Shown here piece after piece: positions 5,592 through 12,665 of a stretch of DNA of 12,665 nt. A model generated the notes under the pieces. That model worked only from the letters and a program-made list of their open reading frames with translations, was not told where the DNA came from and did not search any database. The DNA is from Nitrospirota bacterium (GTDB taxonomy: Bacteria > Nitrospirota > Thermodesulfovibrionia > Thermodesulfovibrionales > Dissulfurispiraceae): contig DUZI01000020.1 in assembly GCA_013349595.1 (NCBI GenBank), positions 1-12,665 of the forward strand, read 5' to 3'. Numbering within the stretch: position 1 is the first letter of the stretch; the number at the start of each line of letters is the position of its first letter. The translations under genes and the position numbers were made by a program.

Positions 5592-7625
5592 ATGGTTATT
5601 CAGGAACAAACCTATCGCCCTTATGGATATGAGATAAAAGAGAAGAGGCCTTTTTCCCCTTGTCGTTCAGCCTGTCCTGTCAATACGGATGTGCAAGCTT
5701 ATATTGCCTTAATCTCTACTGGTAGATATAATGAAGCCTTTGAAGTCATACGATCAGTAAATCCCATTGCCTCTGCATGCTCATATATATGTCATCATCC
5801 TTGTGAGCAAGCCTGTCGCAGATGCTCTATTGATGAGCCACTTGCAATAAGACACCTAAAGAGATTTGCCCTTGAAAAGGCCTCTGGTTATAGAAGGTCA
5901 AAGAGAAGGATTTTAAAAAACACACAAGGTAAAAATATAGCAATCATTGGTTCAGGACCCTCTGGTCTAACTGTAGCAAATGACCTTGCTGATTTAGGTT
6001 ATGGGGTCACAATATATGAAAAACATCTTGCACTTGGGGGTATGCTGGCCTCTGCTATACCTCCTTATAGACTGCCAAGAGAGGCTTTACAAGAAGACAT
6101 TGATGACATATTGTCAAAGGGTGTCAAGGCAATATTGAATTGTCAAGTTGGTAAAGACATTTCACTAAATGAAATTATACAAAAGAATGATGCAGTGGTA
6201 ATAGCCGTTGGGCTTTCACAAAGCAGGTCATTGAACATTCCAAATATAGACAGCGATGGGGTCCTATTAGCAATACCATTTCTTACATCAGTTGTCTTTA
6301 ATAGAGGGGTTAAAATAGGCAAAAATGTCCTCGTCATAGGTGGGGGTAATGTGGCTATTGATGTTGCAAGGACTGCAAGGAGACTTGGTAGTAATGTAGA
6401 GATGGTTTGCCTTGAAAGTGCAGAAGAGATGCCAGCATGGAAATGGGAGATAGAGGAAGCCATGGAAGAAGGCATCAAGATTCGCAACCGATGGGGACCT
6501 AATGCAGTAATCAAAGAAGATGAAAAGGTAAAAGAACTTGAGGTAATCAAGGTTTTATCAGTCTTTGATAAGCAAGGTAAATTTAATCCATCTTTTGATA
6601 AAAATGTCAAAGATATAATACAAGCAGATACAATCATTATCACTATTGGACAGATGTCTGACAATTCTTTTGCTAAAGATAGTCCTTTAAAAATAGAAGG
6701 TGGCAGATTTAGCTGGGATCCTAATACACAGATGACTAATCACCCAAGTGTGTTTATTACAGGAGAGGTAGTAACAGGTCCAGGCTCTGCTATAGCAGCA
6801 GTGGCAAGTGGACATAAAACTGCTCATGCAGTTCATCTCTTTTTACAAGGACAGCTAAAGCCAGGGCTGCTACCAAACTTTGAAAAAGAAAAAATTGAGC
6901 AAATACCTGAAGAGATAAAGGGAAAAATAAAACCACAGTCAAGACTAAAAATATTACACCTTGAGCCTGCTATAAGGTGTCAGACCTTTGATCACTTTGA
7001 AAGGGGTTATGATGAAGAGAGTGCTTTAAAGGAGGCAGGTAGGTGTAGGGGATGTGGTGGCGGAGCAATAGTTGACTCATCAAGGTGTATGGCTTGTCTT
7101 ACCTGTAAAAGGGTTTGTCCCTATGGGGCGCCTATTGTTAAAGCCTATTCAGAGATTAGACCAGAATTTTGTCAAGCATGTGGATTATGCGTCTCTGAGT
7201 GTCCTGCACAAGCAATAAGTATGGTTAGTTACGATGTAAGAGAGATTAGGGATAATATGCCTGTCACCATTGGCATCTTAAATCCTGATAGAAAGATACC
7301 AGTGATAGCAGGATTTTTCTGCACCCATCATGTAGGAGTAAAAGGATTTCAAGTCCCTGATAATATTAGAGTAATTCCATTGTCGTGCGTGAGCAGACTT
7401 GATGTCCTTGATATACTGAAAGCCTTTCAGTGTGGTGCCGATAAAGTGGCAATACTGAAATGTCCAGAAGATAGCTGCAAATATGAAAGTGTTAATACAA
7501 GATTTTCTTTAAGGCTATCACGAGCCAAAAAACTACTTCAGATGTTATCAATACAACCAGAGAAAATAGTGGTGTTAAGTGAATTAGAAGTAGGAGAGTT
7601 AGGAGATAATCACTTTTTTAAATGA
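5592..7625 (+). CDS. GltD-like FAD/NAD(P) oxidoreductase fused to a 2[4Fe-4S] ferredoxin and an MvhD-like domain
   Basis: This is a soluble electron-transfer flavoprotein of about 677 residues, well beyond the roughly 470 of glutamate synthase small subunits. Numbering below is from the upstream TTG at 5577; subtract 5 for the ATG. Domain order: N-terminal Fe-S domain (C29, C33, C68, C72, C76, C80, C83); FAD-binding GSGPSG (125-130); NAD(P)-binding GGGNVA (255-260); FAD-closing ITGEVVTGPGSA (394-405); 2[4Fe-4S] ferredoxin (C504/507/510/514 and C532/535/538/542) preceded by CRGCGGG; and a C-terminal MvhD-like domain (about 575-670) with C582, C604, C629 and C634. I chose ATG 5592 because GGAG (5579-5582) sits 9 nt before it; the TTG has no ribosome site. 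No glutamate synthase large subunit is nearby, so a GOGAT role is unlikely. The neighbours folD and metVF suggest electron supply to methylene-THF reductase; this is inference. Confidence 0.85.
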   Translation: MVIQEQTYRPYGYEIKEKRPFSPCRSACPVNTDVQAYIALISTGRYNEAFEVIRSVNPIASACSYICHHPCEQACRRCSIDEPLAIRHLKRFALEKASGYRRSKRRILKNTQGKNIAIIGSGPSGLTVANDLADLGYGVTIYEKHLALGGMLASAIPPYRLPREALQEDIDDILSKGVKAILNCQVGKDISLNEIIQKNDAVVIAVGLSQSRSLNIPNIDSDGVLLAIPFLTSVVFNRGVKIGKNVLVIGGGNVAIDVARTARRLGSNVEMVCLESAEEMPAWKWEIEEAMEEGIKIRNRWGPNAVIKEDEKVKELEVIKVLSVFDKQGKFNPSFDKNVKDIIQADTIIITIGQMSDNSFAKDSPLKIEGGRFSWDPNTQMTNHPSVFITGEVVTGPGSAIAAVASGHKTAHAVHLFLQGQLKPGLLPNFEKEKIEQIPEEIKGKIKPQSRLKILHLEPAIRCQTFDHFERGYDEESALKEAGRCRGCGGGAIVDSSRCMACLTCKRVCPYGAPIVKAYSEIRPEFCQACGLCVSECPAQAISMVSYDVREIRDNMPVTIGILNPDRKIPVIAGFFCTHHVGVKGFQVPDNIRVIPLSCVSRLDVLDILKAFQCGADKVAILKCPEDSCKYESVNTRFSLRLSRAKKLLQMLSIQPEKIVVLSELEVGELGDNHFFK

Positions 7626-7630
7626 GTATC

Positions 7631-7830
7631 ACCCAAAATCAGAGATAGAACTGAGAACTTAACAAAATCAAGTAGGAAGGGCGGGTGTGGAATTTTTATA
7701 CGACACCATATAAAAAAAAGTTCCTTGGGCTTTGTCATAAGGCATTGTTTTAAATGTATAAATCAAAATTATAAATAAAATTTGTCGATTATAAAAATCC
7801 TGAAACAGTCCTTCCCATCGCTATTTTAAG
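7631..7830 (-). repeat. Inverted-pair repeat, copy 2 (MITE-like element)
   Basis: This is the reverse complement of the element at 2473-2684, starting 5 bp after the stop of the flavoprotein gene. The central 82 bp (7727-7808) are identical between the copies. Its terminal arms are 7675-7704 and 7784-7815; they are less well matched than in copy 1 (GGAAGGGCGG against GGAAGGACTG), and the outer dinucleotide is TA on one side (7673-7674) but CA on the other (7816-7817), so this copy looks more decayed. The arm changes are not compensatory. The cooC-side extension of copy 1 (through GATTTTGGGT) is also present here, facing the operon. In RNA the arms could pair, but the loop is long and no U-tract follows, so I do not call it an intrinsic terminator. 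Confidence 0.85.
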
Positions 7831-7844
7831 GAGGATTTAAAAGG

Positions 7845-7874
7845 TTTACTTTAGATGTCTTTAATTTTTAAAAT
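7845..7874 (+). promoter_or_regulatory. Candidate metV promoter
   Basis: TTTACT (7845-7850, 4/6 to the -35 consensus) and TAAAAT (7869-7874, 5/6 to the -10 consensus) are 18 bp apart, predicting a start near 7881 and a leader of about 20 nt that contains the ribosome site GGGGTGAG (7891-7898). It lies just outside the outer end of repeat copy 2. In DNA this rich in A and T such matches are common, so the call is tentative. Confidence 0.35.
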
Positions 7875-7901
7875 TTTTATCTTTAAAAAAGGGGTGAGTT
7901 T

Positions 7902-8600
7902 ATGATAGTTGGTAGTCAAAAGCCTTTTGATGAAATATGGGAGATGATTCAGAGTTTTAAAAAAATTCTTGTATTAGGATGTAATACCTGCGTTGCAGTT
8001 TGTCATGCTGGTGGGTCTAAAGAGGCAGAGATACTATCAGAGATGATAAAGGTTAAGGCAAAACAGATGAGTCATTCTATAGATGTTAATTCAATGTCTG
8101 TGATGCGTCAGTGTGAAAATGAATATTTAGATGAGTTCATGGACAACATTAAAAGCACGGATTTAGTTCTTTCAATGGCTTGTGGTGTTGGTGTAAACTT
8201 TTTATCAGACAAGATTAATGCTGTGCCTGTTTATCCAGCGCTTAATACAAGTTTTTATGGTGGTGTCCCTAAGGAAGGGTTATTCATTGAGCTATGTGCT
8301 GGCTGCGGTAATTGCATACTCCATCTTACAGGAGGCATATGCCCTATTGCAAGGTGTTCAAAGTCTCTTATGAATGGCCCATGCGGTGGTACAGATAAAG
8401 GCAAATGTGAAGTAAGCAAAGATATTGACTGTGCATGGTTTTTAATAGTTGAAAGGATGAAGTTACTTGGTGCTTTAGAAAAACTCTATGATGTTCAGCC
8501 TCCGCGAGATTGGTCAACTTCCTTTCATGGTGGGCCAAGAAAGATTTCACTTGAACACATAAAGGCTTATGAGGAGCAACAAGGGGGGCAGATTAGATGA
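7902..8600 (+). CDS. metV: MetV, zinc/Fe-S partner subunit of methylene-THF reductase
   Basis: MetV is the small partner of the acetogen-type methylene-tetrahydrofolate reductase and carries the MTHFR C-terminal zinc-binding domain. In Moorella and other acetogens it forms a complex with MetF that takes electrons from Fe-S partners. The 232-residue protein has thirteen cysteines: C27, C30 and C34 (GCNTCVAVC), C71, C94, C132, C135 and C138 (CAGCGNC), C147, C152, C161 (NGPCGG), C169 and C177. The NGPCGG and CAWF parts are typical of this family. It has no transmembrane segment. GGGGTGAG lies just before the ATG, and the stop overlaps the metF start as ATGA, so the two are translated together. 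It follows repeat copy 2 and a likely promoter of its own. Confidence 0.9.
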   Translation: MIVGSQKPFDEIWEMIQSFKKILVLGCNTCVAVCHAGGSKEAEILSEMIKVKAKQMSHSIDVNSMSVMRQCENEYLDEFMDNIKSTDLVLSMACGVGVNFLSDKINAVPVYPALNTSFYGGVPKEGLFIELCAGCGNCILHLTGGICPIARCSKSLMNGPCGGTDKGKCEVSKDIDCAWFLIVERMKLLGALEKLYDVQPPRDWSTSFHGGPRKISLEHIKAYEEQQGGQIR

Positions 8601-9571
8601 AAAGTGGAAGTAATCTTGAAAGGGTAATTTTAAGTGGAAATCCTGCAGTTACAGCAGAATTAGGTCCACCAATGAGTGCAGATGGCAGTGAAATCAGACA
8701 TAAGGCAAAACTCTTAAAAGGTTTTTGTGATGCCGCAAATATTACTGACTGTCAGACAGCGGTAGTAAGGATATCAAGCATTGCAGGGGCTGTAATTGCC
8801 TTGCAAGAAGGACTTGAACCAGTTATGCAAATGACCTGTAGAGACAGAAACCGTATTGCCATACAGGCAGATCTTTTGGGAGCTCATGCACTTGGTTTGA
8901 GAAATTGCCTTTGTATTGCAGGAGACCATCAAAAGTTTAGTGCCGCTGGGAAGCTTAAAGGGCATCCAGGCGCAAAAAATGTCTATGATGTAGATACCTG
9001 TCAGTTAGTAGGAATACTTAAAAAGATGCGTGATGAAGGACTTCAACAGGGTGGAGATAAACTTGAAGTACCACCAAGGTTTTTCATTGGTGCCTCATGG
9101 ACTCCAGGTGGTGAACCCCTTGACTTTAGGCCTGTTAATTTAAAGAAAAAGATTGATGCAGGGGCAGACTTCATCCAAACTCAAGGTATTTACGACATAG
9201 ACATATTCAGGAGTCAGATGGAAAAGATAAGGGCTATGGGGCTTCACGAAAGGGCAGCTATACTTGGTGGTATTATTGTACCGAGAACAGCTATGATGCT
9301 TAAATATATGGACTCTTCTGTAGCTGGTGTATCAGTGCCAAAATCTCTGATTGAAAGGATGGCAAAGGCAAAAGAGAGGGCAGGAGATGACAAGAAAAAG
9401 GCAAAGGAATATCAAGAGGAAGAAGGGATTAAGATAGCTGTTGAGTTAATACACCAAGTTCTTGAGACACCTGGAGTAAAGGGCGTTCACATACAGGCAA
9501 TTGAATGGGAGAGTGCTATTGAAAAGATTGTAAAGTCAGCAGGGCTTTATCCAAGACCAGTTTTTGAATAG
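8597..9571 (+). CDS. metF: Methylenetetrahydrofolate reductase, large subunit
   Basis: MetF reduces 5,10-methylene-THF to 5-methyl-THF on FAD, the last step of the methyl branch before transfer to the corrinoid protein. The 324-residue TIM-barrel protein shows E21 in TAELGPP (the catalytic glutamate position), MTCRDRNR (79-86), CIAGDHQK (106-113) with the family aspartate D110, and QTQGIYD (194-200) at the folate/flavin site. The length suits a single-domain bacterial MetF. The 4-bp overlap with metV marks the two-subunit MetVF type rather than the E. coli NADH-dependent type. Its direct electron donor is unknown from sequence; the GltD/MvhD-like fusion two genes upstream is the best candidate here. 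After the stop, ATAGATT (9568-9574) and AATCTAT (9591-9597) could form a weak stem next to the pilC ribosome site. Confidence 0.93.
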   Translation: MKSGSNLERVILSGNPAVTAELGPPMSADGSEIRHKAKLLKGFCDAANITDCQTAVVRISSIAGAVIALQEGLEPVMQMTCRDRNRIAIQADLLGAHALGLRNCLCIAGDHQKFSAAGKLKGHPGAKNVYDVDTCQLVGILKKMRDEGLQQGGDKLEVPPRFFIGASWTPGGEPLDFRPVNLKKKIDAGADFIQTQGIYDIDIFRSQMEKIRAMGLHERAAILGGIIVPRTAMMLKYMDSSVAGVSVPKSLIERMAKAKERAGDDKKKAKEYQEEEGIKIAVELIHQVLETPGVKGVHIQAIEWESAIEKIVKSAGLYPRPVFE

Positions 9572-9608
9572 ATTTTTTTCTAAATAAAGCAATCTATAGG
9601 AGTGGAAA

Positions 9609-10835
9609 ATGGCTACAACAAAGACATTTAAGTGGACAGGGGCTGCATCAGATGGGACAAAAAAATCTGGTGAAATGACCGCAGATTCTAAAGATGAAGT
9701 AACATCTGCACTTAGAAGAATGAGGATTAACCCATTGTCTATATCTGAAAGTGGCAGTTCAGGGGGGAGTAGTCTTTTTAAAAGGAAGGCAAAGATAACA
9801 GAAAAGGATATAGTTATCTTTACTCGACAGTTTGCAACCATGTTTAACTCAGGTATTCCAATCGTTCAAGGGCTTGACATCTTATCTAAACAAAGTGAAA
9901 ACAAGGCAATGGCTGAGGTGGTTGGAATGATAAAGGCTGATGTTGAAACAGGTATGACTCTCGCTGAGGCCATGAAGAAACATCCTAAATACTTTGATGA
10001 CCTTTATGTAAACCTTGTTGCTGCCGGTGAGGCAGGTGGTGTCCTTGACGATGTATTGTTGAGATTGGCTGTGTATATTGAAAAGACAATGAAACTTAAG
10101 AAAAAAGTAAAAGGTGCAATGATTTATCCAGGTATAGTCATTTCTGTTGCAGTACTTGTAATAGCCATCATTATGATATTTGTCATACCCATTTTTGCAA
10201 AGATATTTACAGAGATGGGTGCACAACTACCAGCCCCAACAAGGTCAATCATCTGGCTTAGTAATTTCCTTGGTGGTATAGGAGGCTTGATGACAGCGGG
10301 TGGTTTTATAGTATTTGTCTTTTTATTCAAGAAATACAGGGCAACAGAAGGTGGGAAGAAAAAGACTGACCAGATGTTTCTTAAATTACCAGTTGTTGGT
10401 GACTTGATTAGAAAGGTTGCTATTGCAAGATTTACGAGGACATTAGGCACCCTTTTAAATAGTGGAGTGCCAATCCTTGATGGACTTGATGTTTGTGCAA
10501 AATCTTCAGGAAATAAGGTAGTAGAGGAGACTGTTTATAAGGTTAGAACGGAGGTGTCTGCTGGAAAGACCGTTGCAGAGCCTTTATCAAGTTCAGATAT
10601 ATTTCCATCAATGGTTGTTCAGATGATAAGTGTTGGTGAATCAACAGGTGCCCTTGATCAGATGCTCATCAAGATTGCTGATTTTTATGATGATGAGGTT
10701 GACAATGCAGTTGCTAATTTAACAACCATGCTTGAGCCAATGCTTATGGTCTTTCTTGGAATAACCATAGGTTACATAGTTGTAGCATTATATCTACCCA
10801 TATTCAAGATGGGTGAAGTAATTGGAGGGAAATAA
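9609..10835 (+). CDS. pilC: PilC, type IV pilus / type II secretion inner-membrane platform protein
   Basis: This 408-residue polytopic membrane protein is the platform of type IV pili or type II secretion (GspF/PilC family), where it couples the assembly ATPase to pilin extraction. It has the usual two T2SSF repeats: about 70-193 (FTRQFATMFNSGIP, AGEAGG at 139-144) and about 273-395 (FTRTLGTLLNSGVP, VGESTG at 342-347). Membrane segments lie near 174-196, 221-240 and 375-397, and the C-terminus is the normal short PIFKMGEVIGG. It looks intact, with AGGAG (9598-9602) 6 nt before the ATG. No pilB, pilT or pilin gene is adjacent. It sits between metF and fhs on the same strand with short gaps, an odd place for it, and may be transcribed with them. 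Confidence 0.93.
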   Translation: MATTKTFKWTGAASDGTKKSGEMTADSKDEVTSALRRMRINPLSISESGSSGGSSLFKRKAKITEKDIVIFTRQFATMFNSGIPIVQGLDILSKQSENKAMAEVVGMIKADVETGMTLAEAMKKHPKYFDDLYVNLVAAGEAGGVLDDVLLRLAVYIEKTMKLKKKVKGAMIYPGIVISVAVLVIAIIMIFVIPIFAKIFTEMGAQLPAPTRSIIWLSNFLGGIGGLMTAGGFIVFVFLFKKYRATEGGKKKTDQMFLKLPVVGDLIRKVAIARFTRTLGTLLNSGVPILDGLDVCAKSSGNKVVEETVYKVRTEVSAGKTVAEPLSSSDIFPSMVVQMISVGESTGALDQMLIKIADFYDDEVDNAVANLTTMLEPMLMVFLGITIGYIVVALYLPIFKMGEVIGGK

Positions 10836-10854
10836 TCTCTTGTTTGACAAGAGA
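10836..10854 (+). other. Perfect 8-bp hairpin between pilC and fhs
   Basis: TCTCTTGT and ACAAGAGA pair perfectly around a 3-base TTG loop, starting right after the pilC stop. No T-run follows on the plus strand, so it is not a standard intrinsic terminator. It could be an mRNA processing or stability hairpin separating pilC from fhs. The loop and right arm contain TTGACA (10844-10849), a perfect -35 hexamer, but no good -10 follows at the right distance. Confidence 0.5.
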
Positions 10855-10886
10855 AAATCTAAATAAATTTAAGGGAGGAGATTAAA

Positions 10887-12650
10887 ATGCCGTTGGATCC
10901 AACAAAACATGCAGATTGGGAGATAGCCGAGGCTGCTGAAAAAAACATGAAGACAATTTACGAGATAGCAGAAAAGTTAGGGCTTCAAAAGGCTGAACTT
11001 TTACCTCATGGACACTATGTCGCAAAGGTAGATTACAAGAATGTATTGTCAAGATTAAAGAGTAGACCTGATGGTAAATATATTGATGTAACAGCCATCA
11101 CCCCTACCCCTCTTGGTGAAGGAAAATCAACAACTACTATAGGATTAACACAAGGACTTGGCAAGAGGGGAAAAAATGTAGTCGCTGCAATCAGACAACC
11201 TTCTGGTGGTCCAACTATGAACATAAAAGGCTCTGCTGCTGGAGGTGGCTTATCGCAGTGTATCCCTCTTACACCCTTTTCACTTGGTCTTACAGGAGAT
11301 ATAAATGCAATTATGAACTCTCACAACCTTGCTATGGTTGCCCTTACTGCAAGGATGCAGCATGAATTTAACTACACCGATGAGCAACTTGCTAAGAGAA
11401 ACCTCAAGAGACTTAACATTGACCCTCGTAATGTCCCCATGAAGTGGATTATTGACTTTTGTGCCCAATCATTGAGGGACATAATTATTGGTATTGGCGG
11501 TTCAAGTGATGGTTTTATGATGAGTTCAGGTTTTGCCATAGCGGTATCATCTGAAATAATGGCCATACTATCAGTAGCTACTGATTTAAAGGACATGCGT
11601 GATAGAATTGGCAGAATTGTTGTTGCCTATGATAAGTCTGGCAACCCAATTACAACAACAGATCTTGATGTAGCAGGTGCGATGACAGCGTGGATGGTAG
11701 ATGCAATAAATCCAAATCTAATGCAAACCATTGAAGGTCAACCCGTTCTTGTCCATGCAGGACCTTTTGCAAATATAGCTATCGGTCAGTCTTCAGTCAT
11801 TGCTGACTATGTAGGACTAAAATTAGGTGATTTTGTAGTAACAGAATCAGGTTTTGGCGCTGATATTGGCTTTGAGAAATTCTGGAATCTAAAATGTAGA
11901 TACTCAAAACTAAAACCTAACGCAGCAGTAGTTGTAGCTACAATTAGGGCTCTTAAATGTCACGGCGGCGCACCAATACCTGTTCCAGGAAAACCAATGC
12001 CTGAAGAATACAAGGGAGAAAATGTTGAATGGGTTGAAAAGGGATGTGCAAATCTGATTAAACATGTAGAGACAGTCAAAAAGGCAGGTATTAATCCTGT
12101 TGTATGCATCAACGCCTTTTACACTGATACAGAAAATGAGATAAAGGCAGTCAAGAGACTTGCTGAATCTGCTGGGGCAAGGGTTGCAGTATCAAAGCAC
12201 TGGCAATATGGTGGTGAAGGTGCCCTTGAGTTGGCAGATGCAGTTATTGATGCCTGCAATGAACCAAATGACTTTAAGTTTCTTTATGAGCTTGATACCC
12301 CGACAATGAAAAGGATTGAATTGATTGCAAAGGAAGTCTATGGTGCTGATGGTGTTGACTATTCTGCTGATGCAATAGCAAAGATTAAAAAACTTGATGG
12401 AGACCCTGAGACCTCTAAGTTAAGCACTTGTATGGTCAAGACACACCTGAGTCTATCTGATAATCCAAACCTAAAAGGCGTGCCTAAGGGCTGGAGACTT
12501 TTTGTCAGAGACATACTCACTTATAAAGGTGCAGGCTTTATAGTACCTGTAGCTGGTTCAATAAAACTAATGCCAGGGACTTCCTCTGACCCTGCTTACA
12601 GGCGTATTGATGTTGACACAGAGACAGGACGAGTAAAGGGATTATTTTAA
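10887..12650 (+). CDS. fhs: Formate-tetrahydrofolate ligase (formyl-THF synthetase), long variant
   Basis: Fhs joins formate to THF with ATP to give 10-formyl-THF, the entry step of the methyl branch. The 587-residue protein is complete, about 30 residues longer than the roughly 557 of Moorella-type enzymes. It keeps the P-loop PTPLGEGKST (73-82), IRQPSGGP (102-109), KGSAAGGG (114-121), HAGPFANIA (290-298), ESGFGADIG (320-328), INAFYTDTE (408-416), GGEGALELA (442-450) and YGADGV (485-490). F411 and W439 match the positions that stack folate in the Moorella enzyme. Two segments depart from the classical sequence: GGLSQCIPLTPFSLGLTGD (120-138) in place of the usual GGYAQV-to-FTGD stretch, and an insertion near 364-378. 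From memory this longer form occurs in sulfate-reducing Desulfobacterota. A strong GGGAGGAG ribosome site precedes the ATG. Confidence 0.95.
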   Translation: MPLDPTKHADWEIAEAAEKNMKTIYEIAEKLGLQKAELLPHGHYVAKVDYKNVLSRLKSRPDGKYIDVTAITPTPLGEGKSTTTIGLTQGLGKRGKNVVAAIRQPSGGPTMNIKGSAAGGGLSQCIPLTPFSLGLTGDINAIMNSHNLAMVALTARMQHEFNYTDEQLAKRNLKRLNIDPRNVPMKWIIDFCAQSLRDIIIGIGGSSDGFMMSSGFAIAVSSEIMAILSVATDLKDMRDRIGRIVVAYDKSGNPITTTDLDVAGAMTAWMVDAINPNLMQTIEGQPVLVHAGPFANIAIGQSSVIADYVGLKLGDFVVTESGFGADIGFEKFWNLKCRYSKLKPNAAVVVATIRALKCHGGAPIPVPGKPMPEEYKGENVEWVEKGCANLIKHVETVKKAGINPVVCINAFYTDTENEIKAVKRLAESAGARVAVSKHWQYGGEGALELADAVIDACNEPNDFKFLYELDTPTMKRIELIAKEVYGADGVDYSADAIAKIKKLDGDPETSKLSTCMVKTHLSLSDNPNLKGVPKGWRLFVRDILTYKGAGFIVPVAGSIKLMPGTSSDPAYRRIDVDTETGRVKGLF

Positions 12651-12665
12651 AGAAAAATTAATACC

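Noticed and set aside
6143..6664. 173-codon open frame antisense to the flavoprotein gene
   Set aside because: It mirrors the conserved GltD-like domain on the other strand; the composition is serine/leucine rich with no family signature.
7631..7830. Repeat copy 2 as a Rho-independent terminator of the upstream operon
   Set aside because: The pairing arms are separated by about 80 nt and imperfect, and no T-run follows, so the usual terminator form is lacking.
7855..7905. 16-codon leader-peptide-like frame ending in an ATGA overlap with metV
   Set aside because: Its ribosome site is weak, the sequence is low-complexity AT-rich, and metV has its own strong site; no attenuator stem is seen.
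9568..9597. ATAGATT / AATCTAT stem between metF and pilC as a regulatory hairpin
   Set aside because: Only seven mostly A-T pairs with a 16-base loop; likely too weak to matter and expected by chance in this composition.
9536..9841. 101-codon minus-strand frame over the metF-pilC junction
   Set aside because: It is a shadow of two well-supported plus-strand genes and shows no recognisable domain.
10844..10872. Promoter for fhs starting from the perfect TTGACA in the intergenic hairpin
   Set aside because: No sequence resembling TATAAT occurs 16-18 bp downstream; the hexamer is explained by the hairpin arm.
1..12665. CRISPR arrays, tRNA or rRNA genes, phage genes
   Set aside because: No regularly spaced repeats, cloverleaf-like segments or rRNA-like stretches were seen; nearly all sequence is explained by the ten genes and two repeat copies.

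Overview
The window is an AT-rich bacterial segment devoted mainly to one-carbon (folate) and CO2 metabolism of a strict anaerobe. It holds ten genes: the methyl (Eastern) branch of the Wood-Ljungdahl pathway (fhs, folD, metV, metF), folate supply and repair (folE, 5-formyl-THF cyclo-ligase), a CooC-type nickel-insertion ATPase, a large flavin/Fe-S oxidoreductase likely tied to methylene-THF reduction, a two-subunit 2-oxoacid:ferredoxin oxidoreductase (korA, korB), and a type IV pilus platform gene (pilC). The long, divergent formate-THF ligase recalls, from memory, versions in sulfate-reducing Desulfobacterota and related anaerobes. The sequence alone does not fix the taxon or tell whether the pathway runs reductively or oxidatively.

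Layout. Positions 1-2416 (minus strand): korA then korB, overlapping, with korB cut by the window edge. Positions 2417-2734: divergent intergenic region with a near-leaderless korA promoter, a 212-bp repeat, and an extended -10 promoter directly before cooC. Positions 2735-7625 (plus): a tight five-gene operon, cooC, 5-formyl-THF cyclo-ligase, folE, folD, and a GltD-like/ferredoxin/MvhD-like fusion. Positions 7626-7901: a second copy of the repeat, inverted relative to the first, then a candidate metV promoter. Positions 7902-12650 (plus): metV, metF, pilC, fhs.

How the genes fit together. Fhs activates formate to 10-formyl-THF. FolD converts it through methenyl-THF to methylene-THF, and MetF/MetV reduces that to methyl-THF. 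The cyclo-ligase recovers the dead-end 5-formyl-THF, and FolE starts pterin synthesis. The GltD-like fusion protein, carrying FAD, NAD(P) and several Fe-S sites plus a C-terminal MvhD-like domain, is a good candidate for moving electrons between pyridine nucleotide, ferredoxin and the reductase. CooC would mature a CODH/ACS encoded elsewhere, and KorAB links ferredoxin to 2-oxoacid synthesis or oxidation.

The most unusual structure is the pair of inverted, transposon-like repeats that exactly bracket the cooC-to-oxidoreductase operon. All three inferred promoters lie so that inverting the bracketed segment would leave each promoter attached to its gene. Other points of interest are the apparently leaderless cooC and korA messages, the fusion protein with an incomplete MvhD cysteine motif, and a lone pilC inside the C1 gene string.
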